DNA from: Sphingomonas sp. CCH10-B3
GTDB taxonomy: Bacteria; Pseudomonadota; Alphaproteobacteria; Sphingomonadales; Sphingomonadaceae
Assembly: GCF_001556185.1 (NCBI RefSeq)
Contig: NZ_LSIJ01000011.1
Coordinates: 1 to 64,000, forward strand
Length of the DNA stretch: 64,000 nt
Reading direction: 5' to 3'
How positions within the stretch are numbered: the first letter of the stretch is position 1; every line of letters begins with the position of its first letter. The notes under the pieces were generated by a model. The model was not told where the DNA came from. It did no database searches and saw only the letters and a list, made by a program, of their open reading frames with translations. Both the position numbers and the translations under genes were made by a program. Positions 1 through 10,532 of the stretch are shown here, piece by piece.

Positions 1-90
1 GGGTTGGCGTTGGCGTTGGTGTGGGCGTCGGCGTTGGTGTGGGGGTCGGTGCGGGTGCTGGCGCAGGGGTTGGCGTGGGTGTCGGCACCA
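1..90 (-). repeat. Degenerate hexanucleotide tandem repeat encoding Pro-Thr
   Basis: On the plus strand positions 1-90 are degenerate GGCGTT / GGTGTG / GGCGTC units of six bases. On the minus strand each unit encodes one Pro-Thr or Pro-Ala dipeptide. A change in copy number would alter linker length without shifting the reading frame. The repeat continues beyond the window, so total copy number is unknown. Confidence 0.75.
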
Positions 91-175
91 CGGCGGTGGT
101 CTGGGTGCTGGTCCCTTGCGGCGAGCAGCCGCCGATGATCAGCGCGGACGCGAGCAATCTGGCTTTCGATGTCAT
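1..175 (-). CDS. Lipoprotein with Pro-Thr repeat linker (5' end only, cut by window edge)
   Basis: Reading the minus strand from the ATG at 175 gives a lipoprotein N-terminus: MTSKARLLASALIIGGC followed by SPQGTSTQTTAVV and then a long run of Pro-Thr and Pro-Ala dipeptides that leaves the window at position 1. GGAG lies five bases upstream of the ATG. The short basic start, hydrophobic core and IGGC match a type II signal peptide with lipidation at Cys17. The Pro/Thr run looks like an extended linker that holds a domain away from the membrane; that domain lies outside the window. The gene at 59753 has the same plan (lipobox, then a Pro/Thr linker). The function of the missing domain is unknown. 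Confidence 0.62.
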   Translation of the reverse strand, partial: MTSKARLLASALIIGGCSPQGTSTQTTAVVPTPTPTPAPAPAPTPTPTPTPTPTPTPT

Positions 176-289
176 TGCCACTCCAACGTCTCCACCGCGA
201 CGCGCCAACGGCCATCCGCTGCGCGACTCGGGCTCCGATATGTTGTGAATCCCCAATCGCGTTAGGCACGACGATTGTTGCGGGCGTAT

Positions 290-313
290 GAAAGCCGTTT
301 GTGCGCGGCTTTC
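290..313 (-). terminator. Possible weak terminator after rdgB
   Basis: An 8-bp perfect stem (GAAAGCCG at 290-297 with CGGCTTTC at 306-313) lies just downstream of the rdgB stop. There is no T-tract on the minus-strand side, so an intrinsic terminator is uncertain. Confidence 0.3.
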
Positions 314-337
314 GGCTGTCGCGCGGGCCTCGGCGTT

Positions 338-970
338 CTAGAACACCGCCTTCACCAGCGCGGCAAAGGCGCGCGCGCGGTGGTTGTTTGCCTGTTTTTC
401 CTCGAACGGCATTTCGGCAAAGGTGCGCGTGTCGCCGAACGGCACGAACATCGGGTCATAGCCGAAACCTGCGGCGCCGCGCGGCGGCCAGTTCAGCGTG
501 CCGTCGATCCGCCCTTCGAACCATTCGACATGGCCGTCGGGCCAGGCAAGCGCGAGCGTCGAGACGAAGGTCGCCGCGCGGCTGGCATCGGGGCCGAGCG
601 CCGTCAGCTTCTCGTGCACCCGCGTCATCGCCAGCATCCAGTCGCGGCTGCCATCGGCGGTTTCGGCCCAGTTGGCCGTGTAGACGCCCGGATCGCCGCC
701 GAGCGCTTCGACGCACAGCCCGCTGTCATCGGCGAGCGCAGGCAGGCCCGAGAGATCAGCAGCGGAACGCGCCTTCAGCTCGGCATTGGCGACAAAGGTC
801 GTGCCGGTTTCCTCGGGCTCGGGCAGGTCGAGCTCGCCCGCCGCGATCGTCGTCATGCCGTAAGGCGCGAGCAGCGCGGTGATCTCGCGCACTTTCCCCG
901 CATTATGCGTCGCGATCACCAGCTTGCCGGGCACCAGCTTGCGGATCGCCTGCGGCGGCACCTCGGTCAT
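338..970 (-). CDS. rdgB: Non-canonical purine NTP pyrophosphatase (RdgB/HAM1)
   Basis: This house-cleaning enzyme hydrolyses dITP, ITP and XTP to monophosphates and PPi in the cytoplasm and keeps deaminated purines out of nucleic acids. The 210-residue protein has the family motifs in order: [11 protein letters not shown] (20-30), LADDSGL (79-85), GFGYDPMF (168-175) and NHRARA (196-201). The length is normal for the family. Its ATG overlaps the stop of rph by four bases (ATGA), so the two are probably translationally coupled. The rph-rdgB pairing is common in alphaproteobacteria. The N-terminus is about 12 residues longer than in E. coli RdgB. Confidence 0.95.
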   Translation of the reverse strand: MTEVPPQAIRKLVPGKLVIATHNAGKVREITALLAPYGMTTIAAGELDLPEPEETGTTFVANAELKARSAADLSGLPALADDSGLCVEALGGDPGVYTANWAETADGSRDWMLAMTRVHEKLTALGPDASRAATFVSTLALAWPDGHVEWFEGRIDGTLNWPPRGAAGFGYDPMFVPFGDTRTFAEMPFEEKQANNHRARAFAALVKAVF

Positions 971-1680
971 GCGACGGCGCGGGCTTGCGCGGCAAAAATG
1001 TCGGCGCAGCCGATGCGCGCGAGGCGGAGCAGGCGGAGCAGGCCTTCCTCGTCATAGGTCGCGCCTTCGGCGGTCGCCTGCGCCTCGGCGATGTTACCGT
1101 TTTCGAGCAGCACGAAATTGGCGTCGGCGTCGGCGGTCGAATCCTCGTCGTAATCGAGGTCGAGCACCGGCGTGCCCTGCCAGATGCCGCAGCTGATCGC
1201 CGCGACCTTTTGGCTGAGCGGGTCGGCGGTGAGCTTGCCCTCGCGGAGCAGCCCGTCGATCGCGAGCCGCAGCGCCACCCATGCGCCCGAAATGCTGGCG
1301 GTGCGGGTGCCGCCATCGGCCTGGATCACGTCGCAATCGAGCGTGATCTGGCGCTCGCCGAGCAGCTTCAGGTCAGTGACGGCGCGCAGGCTGCGACCGA
1401 TCAGCCGCTGGATTTCCTGCGTGCGGCCCGATTGCTTGCCCTTGGCCGCCTCGCGATTGCCGCGGGTGTGCGTGGCGCGGGGGAGCATGCCATATTCGGC
1501 GGTCACCCAGCCTTCGCCCTTGCCGCGCAGGAAGGGCGGCACGCGCTCCTCGACGCTGGCGGTGACCAGCACCTTGGTGTCGCCGAAGCCGATCAGCACC
1601 GACCCTTCGGCATGTTTGGTGAAGCGCGGCTCGATGCTGATCGAGCGCATCTGGTCGGGGGCGCGGCCGGAGGGGCGCAT
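967..1680 (-). CDS. rph: Ribonuclease PH
   Basis: RNase PH is a phosphate-dependent 3'-5' exoribonuclease that trims tRNA 3' ends and works as a hexameric ring. The 237-residue protein matches the family in length and carries the expected N-terminal substrate-binding region (RPSGR at 2-6, SISIEPRF), [20 protein letters not shown] and the [13 protein letters not shown] core around residues 122-134. AGGAG sits about six bases before the ATG at 1680, supporting this start. It is the first gene of a two-gene unit with rdgB and is divergent from hrcA. Confidence 0.96.
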   Translation of the reverse strand: MRPSGRAPDQMRSISIEPRFTKHAEGSVLIGFGDTKVLVTASVEERVPPFLRGKGEGWVTAEYGMLPRATHTRGNREAAKGKQSGRTQEIQRLIGRSLRAVTDLKLLGERQITLDCDVIQADGGTRTASISGAWVALRLAIDGLLREGKLTADPLSQKVAAISCGIWQGTPVLDLDYDEDSTADADANFVLLENGNIAEAQATAEGATYDEEGLLRLLRLARIGCADIFAAQARAVA

Positions 1681-1774
1681 GTCGGTCTCCTGTGAATGAC
1701 TGGCCTCGCCTTAGAGGATCGGCGGCGGCGCGCAACGCTTGTCGCCACCGCGCCGAGACCATAGCTATAACGCC

Positions 1775-2815
1775 ATGAGCCCACCGATCGTCGAACTGAG
1801 CGACCGCGCGCGCGACGTGTTTCGGATCGTTGTCGAAAGCTATCTTGAATCGGGTGCGCCGATCGGGTCGCGGACCATAGCCAAATTGTCGGGTCTCAAC
1901 TTGTCGCCCGCGTCGATCCGCAACGTGATGCAGGATCTGGAGGAACTCGGCTTGCTCGCCGCCCCCCACACCAGCGCCGGCCGGATGCCGACGGATACTG
2001 GCTTGCGGCTGTTCGTCGACGGGATGATGCACGCGCTCGAGCCATCGCCCGAGGAACGCGCGACGATCGCCGCGCGGTTGGCGCAGGCCGGACCGGTCGA
2101 GGAAGCGATCGCGGCGACGACTGCCGCGCTGTCCGGGCTGTCGGCCTGTGCCGGCCTCGTCTTCGTGCCCAAGCGCGAAGTGGTGTTGCGCCAGCTGGCG
2201 TTTGTGCCGCTGTCGGGGACGCAGGCGCTCGCGGTGCTGGTCGCCGAGGATGGCTCGGTCGAAAACCGCGTCGTCGATCTGCCGCCCGGCACCAGCGTGT
2301 CGGCACTGACCGAGGCCGCCAATTACGTCAGCGCGATGCTCTCTGGCCTGACGCTCGCCGAGGCGCGGGCACGGCTCGACCGCGAGATTGCGGCGGAGCG
2401 GGCGGCGCTCGACGGGGCGGCGCGCGCGTTGGTCGAAGCCGGGCTTGCGGTGTGGAGCGAGGATGGCGAGCGACGCCCGGTGCTGATCGTGCGCGGGCAG
2501 GCGCGACTGATCGATGCCGCCGCTGCCGCCGACCTCGACCGCGTGCGCGATCTGCTCGACGACCTTGAAGGCAAGCAGGAAATTGCCCAATTGCTCGATC
2601 GCGCGCGCGATGGCGACGCGACCCGGATTTTCATCGGCGCGGAGAACAACCTCTTCGCGCTGTCGGGATCGTCGGTGATCGCGCGGCCGTTCCACGGCGT
2701 CGACGGGCGCGTCGTCGGCGTGGTCGGGGTGATCGGGCCGACACGGTTGAACTATGCGCGCATTGTGCCAATGGTGGATTTCACCGCTGCCACGCTTGCG
2801 CGCCTGATGCAGTAA
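1775..2815 (+). CDS. hrcA: Heat-inducible transcription repressor HrcA
   Basis: HrcA represses class I heat-shock operons by binding the CIRCE inverted repeat and is stabilised by GroEL. The 346-residue protein has an N-terminal winged-helix region (LSDRARDVFRIVVESYLESG, then PIGSRTIAKLSGLNLSPASI, which holds the recognition helix) followed by the GAF-like dimerisation region. The ATG at 1775 is chosen; an in-frame TTG 12 codons upstream would add residues unlike HrcA. No CIRCE-like TTAGCACTC dyad is visible upstream of hrcA or between hrcA and grpE, so its targets probably lie elsewhere. TATAAC lies only a few bases before the ATG, so a very short or leaderless transcript is possible. Confidence 0.95.
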   Translation: MSPPIVELSDRARDVFRIVVESYLESGAPIGSRTIAKLSGLNLSPASIRNVMQDLEELGLLAAPHTSAGRMPTDTGLRLFVDGMMHALEPSPEERATIAARLAQAGPVEEAIAATTAALSGLSACAGLVFVPKREVVLRQLAFVPLSGTQALAVLVAEDGSVENRVVDLPPGTSVSALTEAANYVSAMLSGLTLAEARARLDREIAAERAALDGAARALVEAGLAVWSEDGERRPVLIVRGQARLIDAAAAADLDRVRDLLDDLEGKQEIAQLLDRARDGDATRIFIGAENNLFALSGSSVIARPFHGVDGRVVGVVGVIGPTRLNYARIVPMVDFTAATLARLMQ

Positions 2816-2832
2816 CGGGGATTTGTGACGAC

Positions 2833-3395
2833 ATGACCGAAGACGACAATCTGGCCGCGGCGGAAACCGCTGGCAGCCCCTTTGCCGAGCAGGCCGCCGC
2901 CGATCGCGCGGGCGACGCCGATGCCGAAGCGGCGCAGGCGCGCCTCGCCGCGCTCGAAGCCGAACTCGCCGAGGCCAAGCAGGCCGTGCTCTATGCCGCT
3001 GCCGAAGCGCAGAACGTCCGCCGCCGTGCCGAAAAGGAAGCGATCGATGCGCGCGCCTATGCCGTCACCGGTTTCGCGCGCGATCTGCTGTCGGTCGCCG
3101 ATAATCTCGAACGCGGACTGGCGGCGATCCCAGCGGAAATGCGTGCCGACGACAAGATGAAGGGCCTCGTCGCGGGTCTCGAAGCCACCGGCCGCGAGCT
3201 CGAAGCGGTGTTCCAGCGCCACGGCATCGCCAAGGTGAAGGCGATGGGCGAAAAGCTCGATCCCAATTGGCACCAGGCAATGATGGAAGTGCCGAGCGAC
3301 GCTGAACCCGGCACGATCGTGCAGGAAATGCAGGCGGGCTATTCGCTGAAGGACCGGCTGCTGCGTCCGGCGCTGGTCGGCGTGGCGAAAGCGGG

Positions 3396-3399
<4 letters not shown>
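2833..3399 (+). CDS. grpE: Nucleotide exchange factor GrpE
   Basis: GrpE releases ADP from DnaK in the DnaK-DnaJ-GrpE chaperone cycle. The 188-residue protein has an acidic, disordered N-terminus, an Ala/Glu-rich coiled coil (about residues 32-70, ending NVRRRAEKE), the four-helix-bundle region (RDLLSVADNLERGL) and the C-terminal beta domain with the LDPNWHQAM and GYSLKDRLLRPA signatures. It follows hrcA by 17 bases, the usual hrcA-grpE pairing. No dnaK or dnaJ is present in the window. Its stop overlaps the GTG start of the next gene. Confidence 0.96.
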
Positions 3400-4625
<1,226 letters not shown>

Positions 4626-4648
4626 ACCGACCGGTGGGAACCATTAAA

Positions 4649-4670
4649 CCCCTCCCCTAAAGGGGAGGGG
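4649..4670. terminator. Palindromic repeat and hairpin between convergent genes
   Basis: A perfect 9-bp stem, CCCCTCCCC (4649-4657) and GGGGAGGGG (4662-4670), closes a TAAA loop between the convergent thrC and acyl-CoA ligase genes. Read on the minus strand it is followed by TTTAAT, so it can end transcription of the ligase gene. The same core palindrome is found inside pccA at 35816-35837. Confidence 0.6.
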
Positions 4671-4683
4671 CTGAGTAAGCCCG

Positions 4684-6366
4684 CTACCCCAGCACCTCCG
4701 CCACCAGATCCTTGCGGCTCAGCTTGCCGATCATCGTCTTGGGCATCGTCAGCCGCACCACGACTTCGTCGACCCGCTCATGCTTCCCCAGCTGGGGGTT
4801 GAGCCACGCGCAAAGCGTCTCGCCGGTTTCGGTCGCGCCCTCGTTGAGCGTCACATAAGCGCGCGGGTGTTCGCCGCGATAGGTATCGGGGATGCCGATG
4901 ACGAGCGCCTCTTTCACCGCCGGGTGGGTGTAGAGCACGGCTTCGATCTGGCTGGGGAAGACCTTGAAGCCGCCGACCGCGATCATGTCCTTCAGCCGGT
5001 CGACGATGCGTACAAAGCCGTCGGCGTCGATCGTGCCGACATCGCCGGTGCGCAGCCAGCGCGTTCCCTCGGCATCGGTTACGAACACTTCGGCGTCAGC
5101 CTCGGGCCGCTGCCAATAGCCCTTCATGATCTGCGGGCCGGCGACGATGATCTCGCCGGGCTCGCCCTCGGGTGCAGGCTTCGACGGGTCTTCCTTGTCG
5201 ACCAGCCTGATCCGCGTGGCCGGCACCGGCTGGCCGATCGTGCCGGGCTTGCCCTCGGCTTCATAAGGATTGGCCGAGACCACGCCCGAGCTTTCGGACA
5301 GGCCATAGCCTTCGATCAGGGTCGATCCGGTGACGCGCTCAAAGCGGGTCTTGAGTTCGCTCGGCAGTGGCGCGCCGCCCGAAATGCAGGCGCGCAAATG
5401 GCTGAAATCGGTCTTGCCGATCGCCGGATTGTCGAGCAGCGCCTGATACATGGTCGGGACGCCGGGAACCGCAGTCACTTTCGATCGGCTGATCGCGGCG
5501 AGTGCCTGCGCCGCGTTGAAGCGCGGCAGCATGACAATGCAGCCACCGCTCAGCACGGTGCGGTTGAGCACGCAGGTGTTGGCGAAGACATGGAACAACG
5601 GCAGCGCGCCGAGGATACGGTCGGGCATGCCGGGTTGCGGATCGATCGCATGCACCTGGCGCGCATTGGCCGACAGATTCTGGTGCGTCAGCATCGCGCC
5701 CTTGGGCGTGCCAGTGGTGCCGCCGGTATATTGGATCAGCGCGACATCGTTTTCGGGATCGATTTTCGCGGTGGCGTGGCGACCGTCATTGGCGATCAGC
5801 CTGGAAAAAGCGATGATCCGCGCGTCGTCGGGCTTCGCCGCGATGTCCTTCCGGCTGAACCAGCGGTAGAGCACCGACTTGGCGGCGGGCAGCGCGCCCG
5901 CCACCGATCCCACTACCAGCCGCTCGAGCGCGCTGTCGCTCAGCACCTTGAGCGCGGTCGGCAACAGCGCGGTGGCCGAAATCGTGAACAGCATCCGCGT
6001 GCCCGAATCCGCCACCTGATGCGCGAGCTCGGCAGGCGTGTAGAGCGGCGAGAAATTCACTACCGTCGCGCCCAGCTTCAGAATGCCGTAATAGGCGGCG
6101 AGGTAGTGCGGCACATTGGGCAGGAACAGCCCGATCCGGTCGCCCGGCCCATAGCCGAGCGCTGACAGCCCCGCCGCAACGCGGTTCGCGCCGTCGAGCG
6201 TTTCGGCATAGCTGTAATGCCGCCCCAGGAAATCGATCAGCGGTGCACGGCCATGGTCGGCGGCGGCGCGATCGAACAGGTCAACCATCGACAGTGGCGG
6301 CAGCGCCATCTCCCATGTGCCGGGGTGACGATAGGCAGCGCGCCAGACGGCTTCGGGATCATGCAT
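4684..6366 (-). CDS. Long-chain fatty acid--CoA ligase
   Basis: This adenylate-forming enzyme activates fatty acids as acyl-AMP and then acyl-CoA for beta-oxidation or lipid synthesis. It has the ANL-family motifs in order: P-loop YTGGTTGTPKGA, YGLSESSG, RWLRTGDVG, VDRLKDMIAVGGFKV (the hinge), and C-terminal MIGKLSRKDL with the catalytic lysine. The length of about 560 residues is typical of FadD. The ATG at 6366 (MHDPEAVW) is chosen; an in-frame TTG at 6402 would add 12 residues. It stands alone, convergent with thrC. Chain-length specificity cannot be read from the sequence. Confidence 0.88.
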   Translation of the reverse strand: MHDPEAVWRAAYRHPGTWEMALPPLSMVDLFDRAAADHGRAPLIDFLGRHYSYAETLDGANRVAAGLSALGYGPGDRIGLFLPNVPHYLAAYYGILKLGATVVNFSPLYTPAELAHQVADSGTRMLFTISATALLPTALKVLSDSALERLVVGSVAGALPAAKSVLYRWFSRKDIAAKPDDARIIAFSRLIANDGRHATAKIDPENDVALIQYTGGTTGTPKGAMLTHQNLSANARQVHAIDPQPGMPDRILGALPLFHVFANTCVLNRTVLSGGCIVMLPRFNAAQALAAISRSKVTAVPGVPTMYQALLDNPAIGKTDFSHLRACISGGAPLPSELKTRFERVTGSTLIEGYGLSESSGVVSANPYEAEGKPGTIGQPVPATRIRLVDKEDPSKPAPEGEPGEIIVAGPQIMKGYWQRPEADAEVFVTDAEGTRWLRTGDVGTIDADGFVRIVDRLKDMIAVGGFKVFPSQIEAVLYTHPAVKEALVIGIPDTYRGEHPRAYVTLNEGATETGETLCAWLNPQLGKHERVDEVVVRLTMPKTMIGKLSRKDLVAEVLG

Positions 6367-6408
6367 GGTCAATCGTGTAGGCAAGCCCGGCGGGGCGTGC
6401 AAGGCAGC

Positions 6409-6609
6409 TCAGCCGACGCGCTTGGCCGTCCAGGTAATCAGCAGCGAGAAGGCCATCACGCCAACGTCGATGGCGGCGGTCACTTGCCGCGGCGCGGGGT
6501 CGCCCGCCTGATGCATGATCACGCGGACATCGGCCGACGGGTGCCGCAAGGTCGTAACCGCCAGCAGCAGCAAGGCAAAGGCAACAATGGCAGTGCGGCG
6601 CTTGGCCAT
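6409..6609 (-). CDS. Small membrane protein, unknown function
   Basis: This 66-residue protein begins MAKRRTAIVAFALLLLAV, giving a basic start and one hydrophobic segment, and ends with a second one (DVGVMAFSLLITWTAK). It is probably a two-helix inner-membrane protein. GGAGGG lies five bases before the ATG at 6609, a strong ribosome-binding site that supports translation. It sits between clpA and the acyl-CoA ligase, all on the minus strand. I do not recognise a family. Confidence 0.55.
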   Translation of the reverse strand: MAKRRTAIVAFALLLLAVTTLRHPSADVRVIMHQAGDPAPRQVTAAIDVGVMAFSLLITWTAKRVG

Positions 6610-6682
6610 CTCATCCCTCCGATGAAGATTTACCATAGCTGCTGCGCTCGCGCCGGACAAGCGCGCAACGAGCGAAACACGC

Positions 6683-6713
6683 CGCCGTCGCCGGGTGGTA
6701 TCCGGCGACGGCG
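6683..6713 (-). terminator. Terminator-like hairpin after clpA
   Basis: A perfect 12-bp GC-rich stem (CGCCGTCGCCGG at 6683-6694 and CCGGCGACGGCG at 6702-6713) with a 7-base loop starts nine bases after the clpA stop. On the minus strand it is followed by GTGTTTCG, a weak T-tract. Confidence 0.6.
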
Positions 6714-6721
6714 CGTGCGCG

Positions 6722-9037
6722 TTACTTGGCCTCGATCGGCTCGGCCTTGCCCTTTTTCTTGGGCTTTTTGGGCGCAGCCGGCGTGATTTCGAATGCCAGC
6801 GCGCCGTCCTTCAGCTTGACCGTCACTTCGCCGCCATGGACGAGCTTGCCGAACAGCAGTTCCTCAGCAAGCGGCTGCTTGACCTTTTCCTGGATCAGCC
6901 GCCCCATCGGCCGTGCGCCATAGAGCTTGTCATAGCCCTTGGCCGTCAGCCAGCTCTTGGCATCCTCGTCGAGCTTGATGTGGACGCCGCGGTCGGCAAG
7001 CTGCAGTTCGAGCTGGAGGATGAACTTCTCCACCACCCGCGCGACGACTTCGGGCGGCAGATAGCCGAACGGCACGATCGCATCCAAACGGTTGCGGAAC
7101 TCGGGCGTGAACATCTTCTGCACCGCCTGCTCGTCCTCGCCCTCGCGGGTGAGGTTGCCGAAGCCGACCGTTTCGCGCGCCATGTCGCTGGCACCGGCAT
7201 TGGTCGTCATGATCAGGATGACGTTGCGGAAATCGACGCTCTTGCCGTGCTGGTCGGTCAGGCGGCCATTGTCCATCACCTGCAGCAGGATGTTGAACAG
7301 ATCGGGGTGCGCCTTTTCGATTTCGTCGAGCAGCAGCACCGAATGCGGCTGCTGGTCGACGGCGTCGGTAAGCAGCCCGCCCTGATCGAAACCGACATAG
7401 CCCGGGGGCGCGCCGATCAACCGGCTGACCGAGTGGCGCTCCATGTATTCGCTCATGTCGAAGCGCTGGAGCGGGATACCCATGATCGACGCGAGCTGGC
7501 GCGCGACTTCGGTCTTGCCGACACCGGTCGGGCCGGTGAACAGATAGTTGCCGATCGGCTTGTCGGGATCGCGCAGGCCTGCGCGTGACAGCTTGATCGC
7601 CGAGGCGAGCTTTTCGATCGCGGCATTCTGGCCGAACACAACGCGCTTCAGATCGGCCTCGAGCGTTGCGAGCGCCTTGGTGTCGTCGGTCGACACCGAT
7701 TTGGGCGGGATGCGTGCCATTGTCGCGATCACAGCCTCGATCTCCTTGGCGGTGATCGTGCGCTTGCGGCGGCTTGGCGGCACCAGCATCTGCATCGCGC
7801 CGACTTCGTCGATCACGTCGATCGCCTTGTCGGGCAGCTTGCGGTCGTTGATGTACCGCGCCGACAGTTCGACCGCCGACTTGATCGCGTCGGGGGTGTA
7901 TTTGACCTTGTGATGATCCTCGAACGCGGTGCGCAGGCCAGCCAGGATCTTGACCGTATCCTCGATCGTCGGCTCGTTGACGTCGATCTTCTGGAACCGG
8001 CGCAGCAGCGCCCGATCCTTTTCGAAATGGTTGCGGAATTCCTTGTAGGTGGTCGAGCCGATGCAGCGGATCGTGCCGCCTGACAGCGCGGGCTTGAGCA
8101 GGTTCGACGCATCCATCGCGCCGCCGCTAGTGGCGCCAGCGCCGATCACGGTGTGGATTTCGTCGATGAACAGGATCGCGTCGGGCAGCTTTTCGAGTTC
8201 GTTGACGACGGCCTTAAGCCGTTCCTCAAAATCGCCGCGATAGCGCGTGCCGGCGAGCAGCGCGCCCATGTCGAGCGAATAGATGACGGCGGGCTTCAAT
8301 ACGTCGGGCACATCGCCCTCGACGATCTTGCGCGCGAGACCCTCGGCAATCGCGGTCTTGCCGACGCCGGGATCACCGACATAGAGCGGGTTGTTCTTGC
8401 TGCGGCGGCACAGGATCTGCACCGTGCGATCGACTTCGGCGGTGCGGCCGATCAGCGGATCGACCTTGCCGCGCTTGGCCTTTTCGTTCAGGTCGACCGT
8501 GAACTGCTTGAGCGCGCTCTCGCTCTTGCCCTTTTCGCTTTGCTTGGCGGGCTTTTCCTCCTCGGCGCCTTTGGGTGTCGAGGGTTCGGGCGTCGTCGCG
8601 CCCTTGCCGACGCCGTGGCTGATGAAGCTGACGGCATCGAGGCGGCTCATGTCCTGCTGCTGCAGGAAATAGACCGCATAGCTTTCGCGCTCGCTGAACA
8701 GCGCGACGAGCACGTTCGCGCCGGTCACTTCGTCGCGGCCCGACGACTGGACGTGCAGGATCGCGCGCTGGACGACGCGCTGGAAACCGCTGGTCGGCGA
8801 CGGATCGGTCGCCTGCGCCACTTTCAGCGCTTCGAGTTCGGTGTCGAGATAATGGGCGACGGTGCGTTTCAGCTCGCCGAGGTCGACGCCGCACGCGGTC
8901 ATCACCTTCGAGGCATGCTCGTCGTCGATCAGGGCGAGCAGCAAATGCTCGAGAGTCGCATATTCATGGCGCCGGGTGGACGCAGCTTCGAGCGCCTTGT
9001 GGAGCGTGGTCTCGAGAGCGGAAGCAAAGGACGGCAT
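6722..9037 (-). CDS. clpA: ATP-dependent Clp protease ATP-binding subunit ClpA
   Basis: ClpA is the AAA+ unfoldase that feeds substrates, including N-degron proteins brought by ClpS, to ClpP. The 771-residue protein has the Clp N-domain repeats (about 1-145), a linker rich in Lys/Glu, a first AAA+ module with [13 protein letters not shown] near residue 222, and a second with [15 protein letters not shown]. It lacks the ClpB middle coiled coil, which separates it from ClpB. AAGGAG seven bases before the ATG at 9037 sets the start. The C-terminus has a Lys-rich tail ([12 protein letters not shown]). clpS, often the neighbour of clpA, is not next to it here. Confidence 0.95.
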   Translation of the reverse strand: MPSFASALETTLHKALEAASTRRHEYATLEHLLLALIDDEHASKVMTACGVDLGELKRTVAHYLDTELEALKVAQATDPSPTSGFQRVVQRAILHVQSSGRDEVTGANVLVALFSERESYAVYFLQQQDMSRLDAVSFISHGVGKGATTPEPSTPKGAEEEKPAKQSEKGKSESALKQFTVDLNEKAKRGKVDPLIGRTAEVDRTVQILCRRSKNNPLYVGDPGVGKTAIAEGLARKIVEGDVPDVLKPAVIYSLDMGALLAGTRYRGDFEERLKAVVNELEKLPDAILFIDEIHTVIGAGATSGGAMDASNLLKPALSGGTIRCIGSTTYKEFRNHFEKDRALLRRFQKIDVNEPTIEDTVKILAGLRTAFEDHHKVKYTPDAIKSAVELSARYINDRKLPDKAIDVIDEVGAMQMLVPPSRRKRTITAKEIEAVIATMARIPPKSVSTDDTKALATLEADLKRVVFGQNAAIEKLASAIKLSRAGLRDPDKPIGNYLFTGPTGVGKTEVARQLASIMGIPLQRFDMSEYMERHSVSRLIGAPPGYVGFDQGGLLTDAVDQQPHSVLLLDEIEKAHPDLFNILLQVMDNGRLTDQHGKSVDFRNVILIMTTNAGASDMARETVGFGNLTREGEDEQAVQKMFTPEFRNRLDAIVPFGYLPPEVVARVVEKFILQLELQLADRGVHIKLDEDAKSWLTAKGYDKLYGARPMGRLIQEKVKQPLAEELLFGKLVHGGEVTVKLKDGALAFEITPAAPKKPKKKGKAEPIEAK

Positions 9038-9160
9038 CAACTTACTCCTTGGGACCGCGACCGATGCGCGGGCCAGCCGATCCTATGTCGGAAGGCTGGC
9101 GTCTGGCATCAAGCACTTGAAATCGAGTTTCCGCCACACAGCGCCGAGGCGAGCCGGCGC

Positions 9161-9361
9161 TCACCGCTTGAACAGCTGGTCGGCAATGGCGCGGTGGCTG
9201 ACCGCGCGCGTCATGTGGGACTTGGTGCGCTCGATCTCCGCTTCCAGCGCGGCGATGCGGGCTTCGAGTTCGCGCACGGACAAAGGATCGAGGTCCTGCT
9301 TGCCCAGCAGTCCCACCGGATCGCCAGCGCGAGGCGGCGGTGCGATGTCGTCGGTGTCCAT
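9161..9361 (-). CDS. DUF1192 family small protein
   Basis: This 66-residue cytoplasmic protein has the DUF1192 pattern: an acidic N-terminus, LSVRELEARIAALEAEIERT as a short coiled coil (about 28-47), then a C-terminal RAIADQLFKR. The family is widespread in alphaproteobacteria and has no established function. It is divergent from the quinone oxidoreductase gene and lies upstream of clpA in the same direction, 120 bases away. Confidence 0.75.
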   Translation of the reverse strand: MDTDDIAPPPRAGDPVGLLGKQDLDPLSVRELEARIAALEAEIERTKSHMTRAVSHRAIADQLFKR

Positions 9362-9521
9362 CTTTGTCGATGGTCTCGCTTGCGCGAAGGCGAGTCAATG
9401 GGCTCACGCCTCATTTGAACGCGAATTCGGCACCCCAATGCGCCATGCAGGCGACATCGGCGGCAGAATTGCTGCTGACTTTGCTGCCCGCCCGCGGCTA
9501 AGAAGCATTCTGGGGGACGAG

Positions 9522-10532
9522 ATGACGGCTATACCCGAAACAATGCTCGCGATCGACCCGGTGACGCCCTGCGATGCCGATGCGCTGGTGCCGGTCGAGC
9601 GGCCCGTGCCGACGCCCGGCCCGGGCGACGTGCTGATCCGGGTCGCCGCCGCCGGGGTCAACCGCCCCGACGTGCTTCAGCGCCGGGGCATGTACCCGAT
9701 GCCGCCGGGCGCGCCGTCGATCCTGGGCCTTGAAGTGGCGGGCACGATCGTCGCGGTCGGCGAAGGCGTCGAGCCCGACCAGATCGGCCAGCCGGTATGC
9801 GCGCTGCTCGGCGGCGGTGGCTATGCCGAGTTTGTCGCAGCGCCGATCGGCCAGTGCCTGCCGGTGCCCGAAGCGCTGACGATGGTCGAGGCGGCTGCGA
9901 TCCCGGAAACGCTTTTCACGGTCTGGACCAACTTGTTCGAGCGCGCTTATGCGGTCGAAGGCGACACGGTGCTGGTCCATGGCGGTACCAGCGGCATCGG
10001 CACGATGGCGATCGCGCTCGGCGGGCTGTTCGGCCTCACCGTGATCGTGACGGCAGGGACGGACGAAAAATGCGCCGCCGCGCTGAAGCTGGGCGCCGCG
10101 CATGCAATCAATTACCGGACCGAGGATTTTGTCGCGCGCGTGCGCGAGATTACCGGCGGGCAGGGGTGCCAGGCAGTGCTCGACATGGTCGGCGGTGATT
10201 ATGTGCCGCGCAATCTCCAGTGCCTTGCCGATGACGGGCGCCATGTGTCGATTGCGGTGCAGGCGGGGCTGACCGCGACGATCCCGATCTTCGACGTGAT
10301 GCGGCGGCGACTGACGCTGACGGGGTCGACGCTGCGCCCGCGTGACGTGTCGTTCAAGACGATGGTCGCCGACGAACTCGCGCGCATGGTGTGGCCCTGT
10401 GTTGCCGAAGGGCGGCTGAAACCCGTGATCGACACGACCTTCCCGCTGGCCGAAGCAGGCGCCGCCCATGCGCGGATGGAAGGCGGCGATCATGTGGGCA
10501 AGATCGTGCTGACGGTCGGAGCCGGTAAATGA
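9522..10532 (+). CDS. NAD(P)H-quinone oxidoreductase, PIG3-like zinc-independent MDR
   Basis: The 336-residue protein is a medium-chain dehydrogenase/reductase without zinc ligands. It has the family opening VRPVPTPGPGDVLI-like segment, GVNRPDVLQRRGMYP, the nucleotide-binding VLVHGGTSGIGTMAIALG and the PIG3-type ending. Members reduce quinones using NADPH. The ATG at 9522 follows GGGGGACGAG; long upstream open frame is not coding-like. The stop overlaps the downstream GST gene by four bases (ATGA), so the pair forms a coupled detoxification-style operon. The physiological substrate is not evident. Confidence 0.87.
   Translation: MTAIPETMLAIDPVTPCDADALVPVERPVPTPGPGDVLIRVAAAGVNRPDVLQRRGMYPMPPGAPSILGLEVAGTIVAVGEGVEPDQIGQPVCALLGGGGYAEFVAAPIGQCLPVPEALTMVEAAAIPETLFTVWTNLFERAYAVEGDTVLVHGGTSGIGTMAIALGGLFGLTVIVTAGTDEKCAAALKLGAAHAINYRTEDFVARVREITGGQGCQAVLDMVGGDYVPRNLQCLADDGRHVSIAVQAGLTATIPIFDVMRRRLTLTGSTLRPRDVSFKTMVADELARMVWPCVAEGRLKPVIDTTFPLAEAGAAHARMEGGDHVGKIVLTVGAGK

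Noticed and set aside
21..248. Plus-strand Gly-Val repeat reading frame
   Set aside because: The repeat on the minus strand gives a complete lipoprotein signal, a ribosome-binding site and a Pro/Thr linker, so the Gly-Val frame is the antisense of that gene.
1373..2695. 440-residue minus-strand open frame opposite hrcA
   Set aside because: Shadow of hrcA; composition is Arg/His-rich and no start signal or family match is seen.
1681..2832. CIRCE element expected near hrcA-grpE
   Set aside because: No TTAGCACTC-N9-GAGTGCTAA or near match upstream of hrcA or in the hrcA-grpE gap.
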